The position numbers and the translations under genes are program-made. Below are positions 12,487-25,540 of a stretch of DNA of 64,000 bases, in pieces. The notes beneath the pieces are model-generated. The model searched no databases. It was not told the DNA's origin and worked only from the letters and a program-made list of their open reading frames with translations. This DNA is from Antedon mediterranea (lineage: Eukaryota > Echinodermata > Crinoidea > Comatulida > Antedonidae), in assembly GCF_964355755.1 (NCBI RefSeq), contig NC_092679.1, forward strand, positions 12,328,932-12,392,931. The letters are read 5' to 3'. Numbering within the stretch: position 1 is the first letter of the stretch; every line of letters starts with the position of its first letter.

Positions 12487-13906
12487 CTAGATTTAATTCG
12501 TCACTATGACGAATTATAGGTTATATGCATTGATTTAAATAAAGATAATTGATTTTTTAAAGATATATTGATTGATTGATTTTCTCAGAATCTTTAATTA
12601 TTTATAATATATGATAGGACCTAGTACCTTGCTAACGCGAACACCATAGCCGGTATCACAATCCGATCAAAGATCCATATGCGTATAATGTCATAAACCA
12701 CATTTGTTGTTACATAATAATAAAGACATAAGTTAATTTTTATCTAGATTTCATTATAAATCATGTGTATAATCTATACACTAAGAAATAAATTTGAACA
12801 AACAATACGGATAATAAAAAAAAAATCTTATTTCGTTTCCCAAGGTGAGACTCGATCTCGGTACCTTGAATGCCATAGACACGAGCACAGACCACCGAGC
12901 CATACACAACTGACTAAAATTTGTAGAAAGATTCCTCCGTGTATTTACTATGCAGTAACCACTTTGATGCAAATAGATTATTACATACCGAAATGAATTA
13001 TAATTTTTTACTATGATGACATCTTTAAAATGTAAACAAATGATGCACTGTCAAACTACATACTTTTAACTTTAATATATGAACTTTTGAAGGAAGAAAG
13101 TTAATGTTAAGTTTGTTATTTTGGCCTAAGAAAATGTCATAATTTGTTTGATTGTCGAAATTATTTTTTTTAAATTTAATATGCAATTAATGATGACTTA
13201 ATCAACTTTGGTTCTCTTAATTTGATAATAAATCATACATATGATACATACACTTCAAGAAAATGAAATAAAAAATAGGTGTTCCCCTGCATTCTGACGA
13301 TATATATTAATTTAAAAATTTAGCATATTTTCACCATTTTGTTAACTTATACGTGCGTAGCCAATCACTTTTGACGTGCTCGTATAACGCAATTCCGAGT
13401 TGAAACCTGAATCAAATATGATGATATTATTAAAGAAAGATTGTAAAACAGAAATCGGGCAAAAAGAGTGCGCATTAACGTTTAACGCGCAGTGCGCGTG
13501 CAAAAATTTGCGCACTCATGGCAATTTTTTAAACGCTTAAAATTGCCTGAAACGTACTCTAATTTCATCGAAAATAAATTTTGACAATTTTGAACATTTT
13601 AAGCGCGCGTACGCAAGCGTTATATGCGCTACGCACGTAATTGTATTGCCATATGATGAAATATGACCTGAAATTTATGAGTACCAAATTTTGTTTAATT
13701 GTGATTCATGCTTGTGAAGATATGATTACAAACGTGATTTCGTAAAATCGCGCGTAGACCGCGTAATTTTTGATTACGCATCGTGAAAATATAACCACAT
13801 CGATTCCTGGCCATAAGGAATATACTCTGAAAACTTGACTTAGCTAGATTAAACTGATGCCAAGATAATGCACGGACAAAATAGTGCTAAGGAAAGAATA
13901 AATAAA
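12487..13906 (-). mobile_element. Helitron-like element C2, 5' end missing
   Basis: CTAG is at 12487-12490 with the C-type hairpin and key. The copy stops in its GGAAAGAATAAATAAA tail, directly against the CTAG of B2 at 13907, and lacks the far-end hairpin. Confidence 0.75.
12835..12908 (-). other. tRNA-like segment in C2
   Basis: Same as the C1 copy: A-box-like TGGCTCGGTGGTC and B-box-like GATCGAGTC on the minus strand. Confidence 0.6.
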
Positions 13907-14076
13907 CTAGAACTTAAACTCGTCACTTGAGGACGAGTTTGGTTATCCGCCCGCAAAAAAAACGTATCTTGTGCATTCAAGTACTTTTCAATCATGACTT
14001 TTCCAAAAAGTAGCCTATTCGAAATTAAAACTGCCCTTTCATTGTAATAACCATATAAATCATTTTATTTAATTGG

Positions 14077-14153
14077 TTTCCCGTGACGAGATTCGATCCC
14101 GGTACCTCTGATACCAAAGTCGGTTGCACTACACATCGAGCCATATGAGCACC
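14077..14153 (-). other. tRNA-like segment in B2, first
   Basis: Minus strand A-box TGGCTCGATGTG and a slightly decayed B-box (GGGATCGAATC). Confidence 0.6.
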
Positions 14154-14680
14154 TGCCGAAGGAAATCCGAAGAAAGTTTACACGTTCATTCGGTATGTCG
14201 TGAACCACTCGATGCAAATAGATTATTACTTAGCAAACTAAATCATAATTTTTACTATGATGAAATCTTCAAAAATGTTAAACAGTGACATATTATGAAA
14301 GTGCATACTTTTAAGTTGTATATATTAACATGTGAAGAAAAAAGATAAACGTTATATTTATTGTTTTGCTCCTTGAAAACGTTTATGTTTGTTTGATGAT
14401 AAATATTTCAAAAATTATATTTAATATGCAAATAATGTAGCCATCAAACACGTTTTAGCATTCAACACTATAATAAATCAGACCTATGATTCATACACTG
14501 CAAGAAATTAAAATAAAAAATGGGGGTAACCTTGCATTCTGATGAACTGTATCATTTTTAAAAGTAAAAAAAATCAAAATAAAGAGTGCCAAGCCTTGAT
14601 TCAACGTTTCGATCTTTATTTGATCATCATAAATATCATCATCAGGTGTAACTAAAAAAACAAACTTATGTTTTAACGTT

Positions 14681-14759
14681 GTTTCCCATGCTGGGATTCG
14701 ATCCCTGTGCGGCTAATAGCAAAGTCGGTGGCACTACACATCGAGCCATAAGGACACCC
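14681..14759 (-). other. tRNA-like segment in B2, second
   Basis: Minus strand TGGCTCGATGTG and GGGATCGAATCCC. It is more diverged from the other B copies between the boxes. Confidence 0.6.
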
Positions 14760-14989
14760 GTTACATATGTCACGAAGAAAGATTCCTTGTCCATTTGCTA
14801 TTTCATGAACCCCTTGATGGAAATAGATTATTACATACCGAATTAAATCATGATTTATACTATGATGGCATTTTCAACAAAATAAAAAAGTCACATATTT
14901 TTTTTATAAAATAATATTGACGGGAAAAACTACGTTTATTGTTTCACGCTTACAAAACAATTGTTATTTTTATATCATTTTATTTAAAT

Positions 14990-15069
14990 GTTTTCCCGTG
15001 ATGGAATTTGATCCCGGTATCTCTGATACCAAATTCGGTTGCACTAACACATCGAGCCATATGAGCACC
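14990..15069 (-). other. tRNA-like segment in B2, third
   Basis: Minus strand TGGCTCGATGTG and GGGATCAAATTCC. The B-box is weakened by substitutions. Confidence 0.55.
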
Positions 15070-15317
15070 TGCCGAAAAAAATCCGAAGAAAGAGTCCTCG
15101 TGCATTCGGTATGTCGTGAACACCCCTCGATGCAAGTTGATTATTACATATCAAACTAAATCATAATTTTAACTATGAAGAAATCTTCACAAATTTTAAA
15201 CAGTGACACATTACAAAAGTGCGTATCTTGCGCATTCAAGTACTTTTCAGTTGTGACTATTCAAAATTAAAACTGCCCTCTCAGTGTAATAACCAACTAA
15301 ACCCTTTTAATTAATTG

Positions 15318-15396
15318 TTTTCCCGTTACGGGACTCGAACCCGGTACCTCTGATACCAAAGTCGGTTGCATTACACATCGAGCCATATGACCACCT
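15318..15396 (-). other. tRNA-like segment in B2, fourth
   Basis: Minus strand TGGCTCGATGTG and GGGTTCGAGTCCC. The B-box fits the consensus. Confidence 0.65.
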
Positions 15397-16739
15397 GCTG
15401 ACGAAAATCCGAAGAAAGAGTCCTCGTTCATTCGGTATGTCGTGAACCCCCTCGATGCAAGTTGATTATTACATATCAAACTTAAATCATAAATTTTACT
15501 ATGATGAAATCTTCAAAAATTTTAAACGCTGATATTTTATGAAAGTACATACTTTCAAGTTTTATATATTAACATGTAAAGAAAAAAGATAAATGTTATG
15601 TTTATTGTTTTGCTCTTTGAATAAGTTTATGTTTGTTTGATGATAAATATTTCAAAAATTATATTTAATATGCAAATAATGTAGCCATCAAACACGTTTT
15701 AGCATTCAACACTATAATAAATCAGACCTATGATTCATACACTGCAAGAAATTAAAATAAAAAATGGGGGTAACCTTGCATTCTGATGAACTGTGTCATT
15801 TTTAAAAGTAGACATATTTTGGAACATTTTCACAATTTGTTGACGTTTTCGTGCGCAACCTGTCATGTTTAACGTGCTCGTAGAACGCCATTTCAAGTTG
15901 AAAAGTGAATAAAATAACGTAAAATTGTTAACAGAAGATTTAAAAACACAAATCGTGTAAAAGAAATGCTCATACCTGTTCCCTGCGCCGTGCGCGCGTA
16001 AAAATGTGCGCACCAGTGGCAATTTTTTAAACGCTTAAAATGACCTGAATCGTGCTCTAATTTAATCAGAAATTGATTTGAAGCATTTTAAAATTTCAAA
16101 CGCCATTTACGCGCGCACTTTCTAATGTTACAAATTGCGATAGCGTTAAAAAAGTTAACTATTGATGTGAAGCAAACGTGGCTGAAAATGACGTTAAAAA
16201 ATATTCATTTGTTTCGAAGTTATAACCAATTTAAGATTTTCAGAAAATCACGCGTAACTTACGCTACGCGGCTCTGACATCGTCAAAAAGCTTGGCTGGA
16301 CAACTTCAGTAAAATGTCTATATGTTGAACAAGTTACAAAATGTTATGTTAACGCGTTACAGAGAAACAGCGTGCACAAATTAGGAGCATTTTAAAATTT
16401 CAAACGCAGTTTACGCGCAGACTTTCTAGTGTTCAAAAATTTGCTGAAGAGCGAAAAAGTTAGCCATTGATGTGAAGAAAACGTGGCTGAAAATTTCGTT
16501 AAAAAATATTTATCGGTTTCGAAGTTATGACCGATTTAAGATTTTCAGAAAATCGCGCGTAACTTACGCTACGCGGATCTGACATTGTTCAAAAGCTTCG
16601 CAGTACATCTTCAGTTAATTGTCTATATGTTGACCAAGTTACAAAATGTTATGTTAACACGTTCAAGAGAAAACGCGTACACAAAATCTGAGAAAGAAAG
16701 AAGAATAATAAAAAAAAAAAGTAACACTACAATAACAAA

Positions 16740-16885
16740 GGTTATCCGCTTGAGGCGGATAACCAATAAATAAATAAATAAATAAAGATTTTGACAGAAT
16801 CAAGAGGTTATATGCATATCATGCATATAACCTAATAAAGATTTTGACAGAATCAAGAGGTTATATGCATATCATGCATATAACC
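16740..16885 (-). repeat. Stack of three far-end hairpins (B, C, C)
   Basis: Hairpins at 16740-16764 (B type), 16806-16832 and 16859-16885 (both C type). The two C modules, including their GATTTTGACAGAATCAAGA lead-in, look like a tandem duplication with a period of 53 bp. Confidence 0.8.
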
Positions 16886-16892
16886 TAATAAA

Positions 16893-18316
16893 CTAGATTT
16901 AATTCGTCACTATGACGAATTATAGGTTATATGCATTGATAATTAAAATAAAGATAATTTATTTTTAAAAGATATTTTGATTCATTGATTTTCTCAGATT
17001 CTTTAAATAATATATAATTATATGATAGGACCTTGCTAACGCGAATACAATAGCCGGTATCACAATCCGATCAAAGATCCCTCTGCGTATAATGTCATAA
17101 ACCACATTTGCTGTTACATAATAATAAAGACATAAGTTATTTTTTATCTAGATTTCATTATAAATCATGTGTATAATATATACACTAAGAAATAAATTTG
17201 AACAAACAATACGGATAATAAAAAAAAAAATCTTATTTCGTTTCCCAAGGTGAGACTCGATCTCGGTACCTTGAGTGCCATAGACACGAGCACACACCAC
17301 CGAGCCATACACAACTGACTAAAAATTGTAGAAAAATTCCTACGTGTATTTACTATGCAGTAACCACTTTGGTGCAGATAGATTATTACATACCGCAATG
17401 AATTATAATTTTTTACTATGATGACATCTCTAAAAATGTACAAAAATGATGCACTGTCAAACTATATACTTTTAACTTTAATATATGAACTTTTGAAGGA
17501 AGAAAGTTAATGTTAAGTTTGTTATTTTGGCCTAAGAAAATGTCATAATTTGTTTGATTGTCGAAATGAATTTTTTTAAATTTAATATGCAATTAATTAT
17601 GGCTTAATCAACTTTTGTTCCCTTAGTTTAATAATAAATCATACATAAGATACATACACTTCAAGAAAATGAAATAAAAAATATGTGTTCCCGAGCATTC
17701 TGACGATCTATATTAATTTTAAAATTTAGCATATTTTCACCATTTTGTTAACTTACACGTGCGTAGCCTGTCACTTTTGACGTGCTCGTATAAGGCAATT
17801 ACGCGTTGAAAAGTGAATAAAATATGATGATATTATTAAAGAAAGGTTGTACAACCGAAATCGGACAAAAAGAGTGCGCATTACCGTATAACGCGCAGTG
17901 CGCGTGCAAAAATCTGCGCACTCATGGCAATTTTTTAAACGCTTAAAATTGCCTGAAACGTACTCTAATTTCATCGAAAATAAATTTTGACAATTTTGAA
18001 CATCTTAAGCGCGCGTACGCAAGCGTTATATGCGCTACGCACGTAATTGTATTGCCATATGATGAAATATGACCTGAAATTTATGAGTACCAAATTTTGT
18101 TTAATTGTGATTCATGCTTGTGAAGATGTGATTACAAACGGGATTTCGTAAAATCGCGCGTAGACCGCGTAATTTTTGATTACGCATCGTGAAAATATAA
18201 CCACATCGATTCCTGGCCATAAGGAATATACTCTGAAAAATTGACTTAGATAGATGAAACTGATATCAAGATAATTCACGGACAAAATAGTGCTAAGGAA
18301 AGAATAAATAAATAAA
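16893..18316 (-). mobile_element. Helitron-like element C3, 5' end missing
   Basis: CTAG is at 16893-16896 with C-type hairpin and key. The tail GGAAAGAATAAATAAATAAA abuts the CTAG of C4 with no far-end hairpin. Confidence 0.75.
17239..17312 (-). other. tRNA-like segment in C3
   Basis: Minus strand A-box-like TGGCTCGGTGGTG and B-box-like GATCGAGTC, as in C1. Confidence 0.6.
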
Positions 18317-19727
18317 CTAGATTTAATTCGTCACTATGACGAATTATAGGTTATATGCATTGATTTAAATAAAGATAATTGATTTTTAAAAGATATTTTG
18401 ATTGATTGATTTTCTCAGAATCTTTAATTATTTATAATATATGATAGGACCTTGCTAACGCGAACACCATAGCCGGTATCACAATCCGATCAAAGATCCA
18501 TATGCGTATAATGTCATAAACCACATTTGTTGTTACATAATAATAAAGACATCAGTTAATTTTTATCTAGATTTCATTATAATCATGTGTATAATCTATA
18601 CACTAAGAAATAAATTTGAACAAACAATACGAATAATAAAAAAAAAATCTTATTTCGTTTCCCAAGGTGAGACTCGATCTCGGTACCTTGAATGCCATAG
18701 ACACGAGCACAGACCACCGAGCCGTACACAACTGACTAAAAGTGTAGAAAAATTCCTCCGTGTATTTACTATGCAGTAACCACTTTGATGCAAATAGATT
18801 ATTACATACCGAAATGAATTATAATTTTTTACTATGATGACATCTTTAAAATGTATACAAATGATGCACTGTCAAACTACATACTTTTAACTTTAATATA
18901 TGAATTTTTGAAGGAAGAAAGTGTATGTTAAGTTTGTTATTTTGGCCTAAGAAAATGTCATAATTTGTTTGATTGTCGAAAAATTTTTTTTAAAATTTAA
19001 TATGCAATTAATAATGACTTAATCAACTTTTGTTCTCTTTATTTGATAATAAATCATACATATGATACATACACTTCAAGAAAATGAAATAAAAAATAGG
19101 TGTTCCCCTGCATTCTGACGATATATATTAATTTTAAAATTTAGCATATTTTCACCATTTTGTTAACTTATACGTGCGTAGCCAGTCACTTTTGACGTGC
19201 TCGTATAACGCAATTTCGAGTTGAAACCTGAATCAAATATGATTATATTATTAAAGAAAGATTGTAAAACAGAAATCGGGCAAAAAGAGTGCGCATTAAC
19301 GTTTAACGCGCAGTGCGCGTGCAAAAATCTGCGCACTCATGGAAATTTTTTAAACGCTTAAAATTGCCTGAAACGTACTCTAATTTCATCGAAAATAAAT
19401 TTTGACAATTTTGAACATTTTAAGCGCGCGTACGCAAGCGTTATATGCGCTACGCACGTAATTTTATTGCCATATGATGAAATATGACCTGAAATTTATG
19501 AGTACCAAATTTTGTTTAATTGTGATTCATGCTTGTGAAGATATGATTACAAACGTGATTTCGTAAAATCGCGCGTAGACCGCGTAATTTTTGATTACGC
19601 ATCGTGAAAATATAACCACATCGATTCCTGGCCATGAGGAATATACTCTGAAAACTTGACTTAGCTAGATTAAACTGATGCCAAGATAATGCACGGACAA
19701 AATAGTGCTAAGGAAAGAATAAATAAA
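18317..19727 (-). mobile_element. Helitron-like element C4, 5' end missing
   Basis: CTAG is at 18317-18320 with C-type hairpin and key. The tail abuts the CTAG of B3 and has no far-end hairpin. It is very similar to C2. Confidence 0.75.
18656..18729 (-). other. tRNA-like segment in C4
   Basis: Minus strand A-box-like CGGCTCGGTGGTC and B-box-like GATCGAGTC. Confidence 0.6.
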
Positions 19728-21292
19728 CTAGATCTGAACTCGTCACTTGAGGACGAGTTTGGTTATCCGCCAGCAACAAAACGTATCTTGCGCATTCAAG
19801 TACTTTTCAGTTGTGACTTTTCCAAAAAGTAGCCTATTCAAAATTAAAACTGCCCTTTCAGTGTAATAACCAAACAAATCCTTTTATTTAATTGTTTTCC
19901 CGTGATGCGATTTGAACCCGGTATCTCTGATACCAAAGTCGGTTGCACTACACATCGAGCCATATGAGCACCTGCTGAAGAAAATCCGAAGAAAGAGTCC
20001 TCGTTCATTCGGTATGTCGTGAATCCCCTCGATGCAAGTTGATTATTACATATCAAACTTAAATCATAAATTTTACTATGATGAAATCTTCACAAATTTT
20101 AAACAGTGACATATTAGCAAAGTGCATACTTTCAAGTTTTATATATCAACATGTAAAGAAAAAAGATAAACGTTATGTTTATTGTTTTGCTCTTTGAATA
20201 TGTTATTGTTTGTTTGATGATAAAAATTTCGAAAATTATATTTAATATGCAAATAATGTAGCCATCAAACACGTTTTAACATTCAACACTATAATAAATC
20301 AGATCTACGATTCATAGACTGTAATAAAATTTAAAAAAAAATGGGGGTAACCTTGCATTCTGATGAACTGTATCACTTTTAAAAGTAGACATATTTTGCA
20401 ACATTTTCACAATTTGTTGACGTTTTCGTGCGCAACCAGTCATGTTTAACGTGCTCGTAGAACGCCATTTCAAGTTGAAAAGTGAATAAAATAACGTAAA
20501 ATTGTTAACCTAATTTTGAAAAACACAATTTATGTAAAAGAAAAGCTTATACGCGTTCCCTGCGCCGTGCGCGCGTAAAAATGTGCGCACCAGTGGCAAT
20601 TTTTAAACCCTTAAAATGACCTGAAACGTGCTCTAATTTAATCAGAAATTGATTTGAAGCATTTTAAAATTTCAAACGCCGTTTACGCACGCACTTTCTA
20701 CTGTTACAAAATTCGGTACGGATAAAAAAGTTAACAATAAATGTAAAGCAAACGTGGCAGAAAATTACGTTAAAAAATATTTATCTGTTTCAAAGTTATG
20801 ATCAATTTAAGATTTTCAGAAAATCGCGCGTAACTTACGATACGCGCATCATACAGCGTCCAAAAGCTTGGCTGCACATCTTCAGTTAAATGTCTATATG
20901 TTGACCAAGTTATATCATGTTATGTTCACGCGTTGTAGAGAAACAGCGTGTACAAATTTGGAGCATTTTAAAATTTCAAACGCAATTTACGCGCAAACTT
21001 TCTAGTCTCCAAAAATGTGCTAAAGATTGAAAAAGTTAGCCATTGATGTGAAGAAAACGTGGCTGCAAGTTACGTTAAAAAATATTTATCGGTTTTGGAG
21101 TTATGATCAATTTAAGATTTTCAGAAAATTGCGCGTAACTTACGCTACGCGGATCTGACAGCGTCCAAAAGCTTGGCTGCACATCTTCAGTTAAATGTCT
21201 AAATGTTTACCAAGTTACAACATGTTATGTTAACACGTTGCAGAGAAACGTCGCGTACAAAAAGTGGCGGAAAGAAAGAAGAATAATAAAAA
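19728..21292 (-). mobile_element. Helitron-like element B3, 5' end missing
   Basis: CTAG is at 19728-19731 with B-type hairpin and key. The body ends in AAAGAAAGAAGAATAATAAAA directly against the CTAG of D1. Confidence 0.75.
19894..19971 (-). other. tRNA-like segment in B3
   Basis: Minus strand TGGCTCGATGTG and GGGTTCAAATC. One B-box position is changed. Confidence 0.6.
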
Positions 21293-22438
21293 CTAGATTT
21301 GAACTCGTCACTACGGACGAGTTAGGTTATCCGCAGCGCAAAAGCCACGTGCACGTCATACGTTAGAATATTGAGCGCAAAAAAAAAAAACGATTATGGC
21401 ATTGAAAAATGTTAGTGCGCTCTCTATTTTGCGTCGCGTCTAAGAAGTATATACGGTATAACACTATATACTGTATACGTACTACATACAGTGCAGAATA
21501 GGTGAAAATAAGTGACCAACGTTATTGACGCATTTGAACATGATGACGTCATCACAATTTTTAAAATGGTAGATCATGCGAAAGATAATTGATTGATCTA
21601 GACAATATAAAAAAATTGAGTGAAATGGAATAAGGATAAGTAGAGATGCGCTCTATTAAATTGACGAGCTATGACGAAAGAGAAAAAAATCCTATATTTT
21701 ATATTCGGGTGGCCATACGATGACGTCACAATGTCCGGTTAGGCATATCAATACATGATTCGAGAAAAACAACTCATCTACTTCCAGAATATGTAATTTT
21801 AAAAAAGTTCACCACGTAGTTTAGAATTTATGACTGTTTAAAAAAAGGTCTAATTTTGACGAATTTTTGAACTTTTTCATCAAAAACGCGCGCAAATTGT
21901 TAAATTCTACCTGCTCGTATGACGTGATTTTAAGTCGAAATTGATTGAAAATTTGGTAAAATTACTAGAAAAGGCTGAAAAAACAAAAATCAAGCAAAAA
22001 AAAGATGTTTTTGCGCTAAGTGCGCACGCGCGCGTAAAAAATTTGCGCACGCGTGGGAATTTTTGAAATGTTCAAAATGACCTGAAACGCGTAGAAAGTT
22101 GATTAGAAATTGATTTTACGCATTTTGAAATTTTAAACGCGCGTGCGCGCGTAACTTTCTGTCAAACATGCCATTTTTAATCCATAGAAAGTTTGCCCTT
22201 GGTATAACTTAAATTTTCACGAAGTTTCAATAAAAAATGACTTTTGGTTTTCAATATATGATCAATCATTGAAATTCATAAAATCGCGCGTAACTTACGC
22301 TGCGCAACTCCAAAATTGTCCAAAAGCTTGGCTGCACATCTACAGCTATAGCTCAATCGTATGACAAAGTTACACAATCTTATGTTAGCCAGAAGATAGA
22401 GATGTGCTGCGGACAAAATTCGTGGAAAGAAAGAAGAA
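21293..22438 (-). mobile_element. Helitron-like element D1, 5' end missing
   Basis: CTAG is at 21293-21296, the hairpin is AACTCGTC/GACGAGTT with a five-base loop, and the key is TTAGGTTATCCGC. The body is about 1.15 kb, shorter than but clearly related to family A. It has no far-end hairpin and abuts A3. Confidence 0.75.
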
Positions 22439-24026
22439 CTAGACATGAAACTCGTCACTTTGACGAGTTAGTTATCCGCACAACGACAAACGCCACGTGC
22501 ACGTCATACGTTGGAATATTTCACACACAGATAAAGATTATGGCATTATGACCTGATCTGAAGAATATGATATGCTGTTAGTGCTGAATTCTGTCAATTT
22601 TGTGTCATATAGTATACATGCAAACAGTATAATCTGTATACATATTACATACAGTGTAGAATAGGTGAAATTACGGGACCCGCCATTTATTCAAATTTTT
22701 AACATGGCGACGGTATCAAAATGAAACACTTCGATAGCAATTTCAGAAGGAAATTATCTTAGGAACAACATATTAACGTGTAGAAGAAATTTGAATACGT
22801 AAAATATAGATGCGCACCCTTTTAAATGTGATGAACTATGACGCAAAATATTAAAATACGACTTTTTTTATTTAACTGGCCATATGATGACGTCACAACA
22901 TCCGATTGGAAATTTTTTTACATGATTTCGTATCTACAATCCAATCGCTTCCAGAAAACGTTTAATCGTGATTATCACATTTTATTCTTACGAGCTATAA
23001 CAGATTAAAATTTACTGTAAAGATGAAATTAATGCCACATGTAATTTAAATTTTTAGGCACGATGACGTCATAACAATTAAAATATTTTTAACTCATGCG
23101 AAAGATAGTTGATTGACCTAGACAATATCAAAATCGGGGTGAAAATGGAAAATGTATAAGTGGAGATGCGCTCTATTAAATGTAATGAGCTATGACGAAA
23201 GATACAAAAATCCTCAATTTTATATTCGTGTGGCCATACGATGACGTTAAAATGTCCGGTTAGCCATATTAATACATGATCCGATATCTACAACTCATCA
23301 ACTTCCAGAATATGTTATCCACAAAAAGTTGACCGTGTAGTTTAGAAATTACGATTGTTTAAAAAAAGGCATAATTTTGACAAATTGTTGTACTTTTTCA
23401 TCAAAAACGTGCGCAAATTGTCCAATTCGACGTGCTCGTATGACGTAACTTTAAGTCGAAATTGTTTAAAAGTTGGTAAAATTACTAGAAAAGGCTGGAA
23501 AAACATAAATTACGCGAAAAATATATGTTTTTAATGCTACGTGCGCACCGCACACGTAACAATTTGCGCATGCGTGGGAATTTTTTACATGCTTAAAATG
23601 ACATGAAACGCGTAGAAAGTTGATTAGAAATTAATTTTTCGCATTTTAAAATTTCAAACGCGCGTGCGCGCGTAACTTCTTGTAAAACATGCCATTTTTT
23701 GTGCACAAACAGTTTGCCCTTGATATGACTTAAATTTTCACAAAATGTAAAAACAAAATTACGCTTGGTTTTAAATCTATGATCAATTTAAAAAAATCAT
23801 AAAATCACGCGTAAGTCACGTTGCGTAACTATGACGTCATTCAAAAATAGGAGGTGCACAACTTCACGTAAATGCCCATATGTTGACAAAGTTATGAAAT
23901 GTTATGTTTACCCATTTTAGAGATACGCTCTGCACAAAAAGTGAGGGAGAAAGACTGAAGAATAATGAAAAAAAAAAAAAAGACACAGGACAGTTCCAAG
24001 GAGTTATCCGCTAAATGCGGATAACT
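22439..24026 (-). mobile_element. Helitron-like element A3, full length
   Basis: CTAG is at 22439-22442, with the A-type hairpin and key. The matching far-end hairpin is at 24002-24026 (arms AGTTATCCGC/GCGGATAACT). Length is about 1.59 kb, as in A2. Confidence 0.8.
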
Positions 24027-24028
24027 AA

Positions 24029-25540
24029 CTAGACATGAAACTCGTCACTTTGACGAGTTAGTTATCCGCTCGACAAACGCCACGTGCACGTCATACGTTA
24101 CAATATTGCGCACAGAAAAATATTAAGGCATTATGACCTGAACTGAAGAATATGATATGTTGTTATTTCTGAATTCTGTTATTTTGTGTCATATAGTATA
24201 CACAGTACAATCTGTATACATATCACAAACAGTGTAAAATAGGTGAAATTACGGGACCCGTATTTTATTGTAATTTTTAACATCTTGACGGTTTCAAAAT
24301 GAAATGCAAAAGTAGAAATTTCAGAATGAAATTATCTCAGCAACAACATATTAACGTGTAGAAGAAATTTGAATACGTGAAATATAGATGCGCGCTCTTT
24401 TAAATGTGATGAACTATGACGCAAAATAAAGAAATACAACTTTTTTTATTCAACTGGCCATATGATGACGTCACTACATCTGATTGGCAAAATGTTTACA
24501 TGAATTCGTATCTACAATCCAATAGCTTCCAGAAAACGTTTTAATCGTGATTATCACATTTTATTCTTACGAGCTATAACAGATTAAAATTTACTGTAAA
24601 GATGAAATTAATGACCCACGTAATTAAAATTTTTAGGCATGATGACGTCATCAAAATTAAAATATGTTTAACTCATGCGAAAGATAGTTGATTGACCTAG
24701 ACAATGTTAAAATCTCGGTGAAAATGGAAGATGGATAAGCGTGATGCGCTCCATTGAATGTGATGAGCAATAACTAAAGAGACAAAAATCCTATATTTTA
24801 CATTTGTGTGGCCATATGATGACGTCACAACATCCCTGAAGAAAAAATTCTGCATGAATTCATATCTACAACATAACTGCTTTCATATTAAATTAAAAAA
24901 ATCAGGGGTAACGGTTGATCCTGAGGAGCTATAATAGATTCAAAATAGGCATAATTTTGACAATATTTTGTAACTTTTGCAACTACAACGCACGCAAATT
25001 GTCTAAATCAACGTGTTCGTATGACGTCATTTTAATTTGAAATGATGTCAATCTTTTTTAAAATGACTAGGAAAGGCTGGAAAATCACAATTTAATAGAA
25101 AAAAACATGATTTTCATGCTGCGTGCGCACCGCACGTGTAAAATTGTTCGCGTGCGCGGGAAATTTTGACATGCGCAAAATGTCATGAATGGCGTAAAAA
25201 GTTGGTTAGAAATTAATTTTGCACATTTTAAAATTTTAAATGCGCGTGCGCGCGTAACTTCTTGTAAAACATGCCATTTTCAATCAACAGAAAGATTGCC
25301 CTTGATATGACTTAAATTTTCAGAAAGTGTAAAAAAAAAATTATGCTTGGTTTTTAATCTAAGATCAATCATAAAAAATCATAAAATCGCGCGTAAGTCA
25401 CGTTGCGCAACTCTGACGTCATTCAAAATAGGAGGTGCACAACTTCACATAAATGCCCATGTTTTGACAAAGTTATGAAATGTTATGTTTACCCATTTCA
25501 GAGAAACGCGCCTCACAAAAAGGAAGGAAAGAAAGAAGAA
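24029..25540 (-). mobile_element. Helitron-like element A4, 5' end missing
   Basis: CTAG is at 24029-24032, three bases after the end hairpin of A3. The body ends in GAAAGAAAGAAGAA where A5 begins, without a hairpin. Confidence 0.75.

Larger units (their letters stand above)
13907..16764 (-). mobile_element. Helitron-like element B2, internally duplicated
   Basis: CTAG is at 13907-13910 with a B-type hairpin and key, and the far-end hairpin is at 16740-16764. It is about 1.2 kb longer than B1. After 14562 the B sequence breaks into about 120 bp of unrelated DNA (14563-14680). Two partial repeats of the tRNA-like front follow (from about 14681 and 14990), then a longer B body from about 15221. 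Four tRNA-like segments result. Confidence 0.7.

Noticed and set aside
16806-16885. CRISPR-like array from regularly spaced hairpins
   Set aside because: The repeats are element ends with A-rich lead-ins, there are no unique spacers, and the genome is an animal's.
11329-18779. Frames of 60-92 codons in family C copies (for example 11329-11562, 12763-12996, 17165-17443)
   Set aside because: They overlap the tRNA-like segments, occur on both strands and change length between copies. They are repeat shadows.
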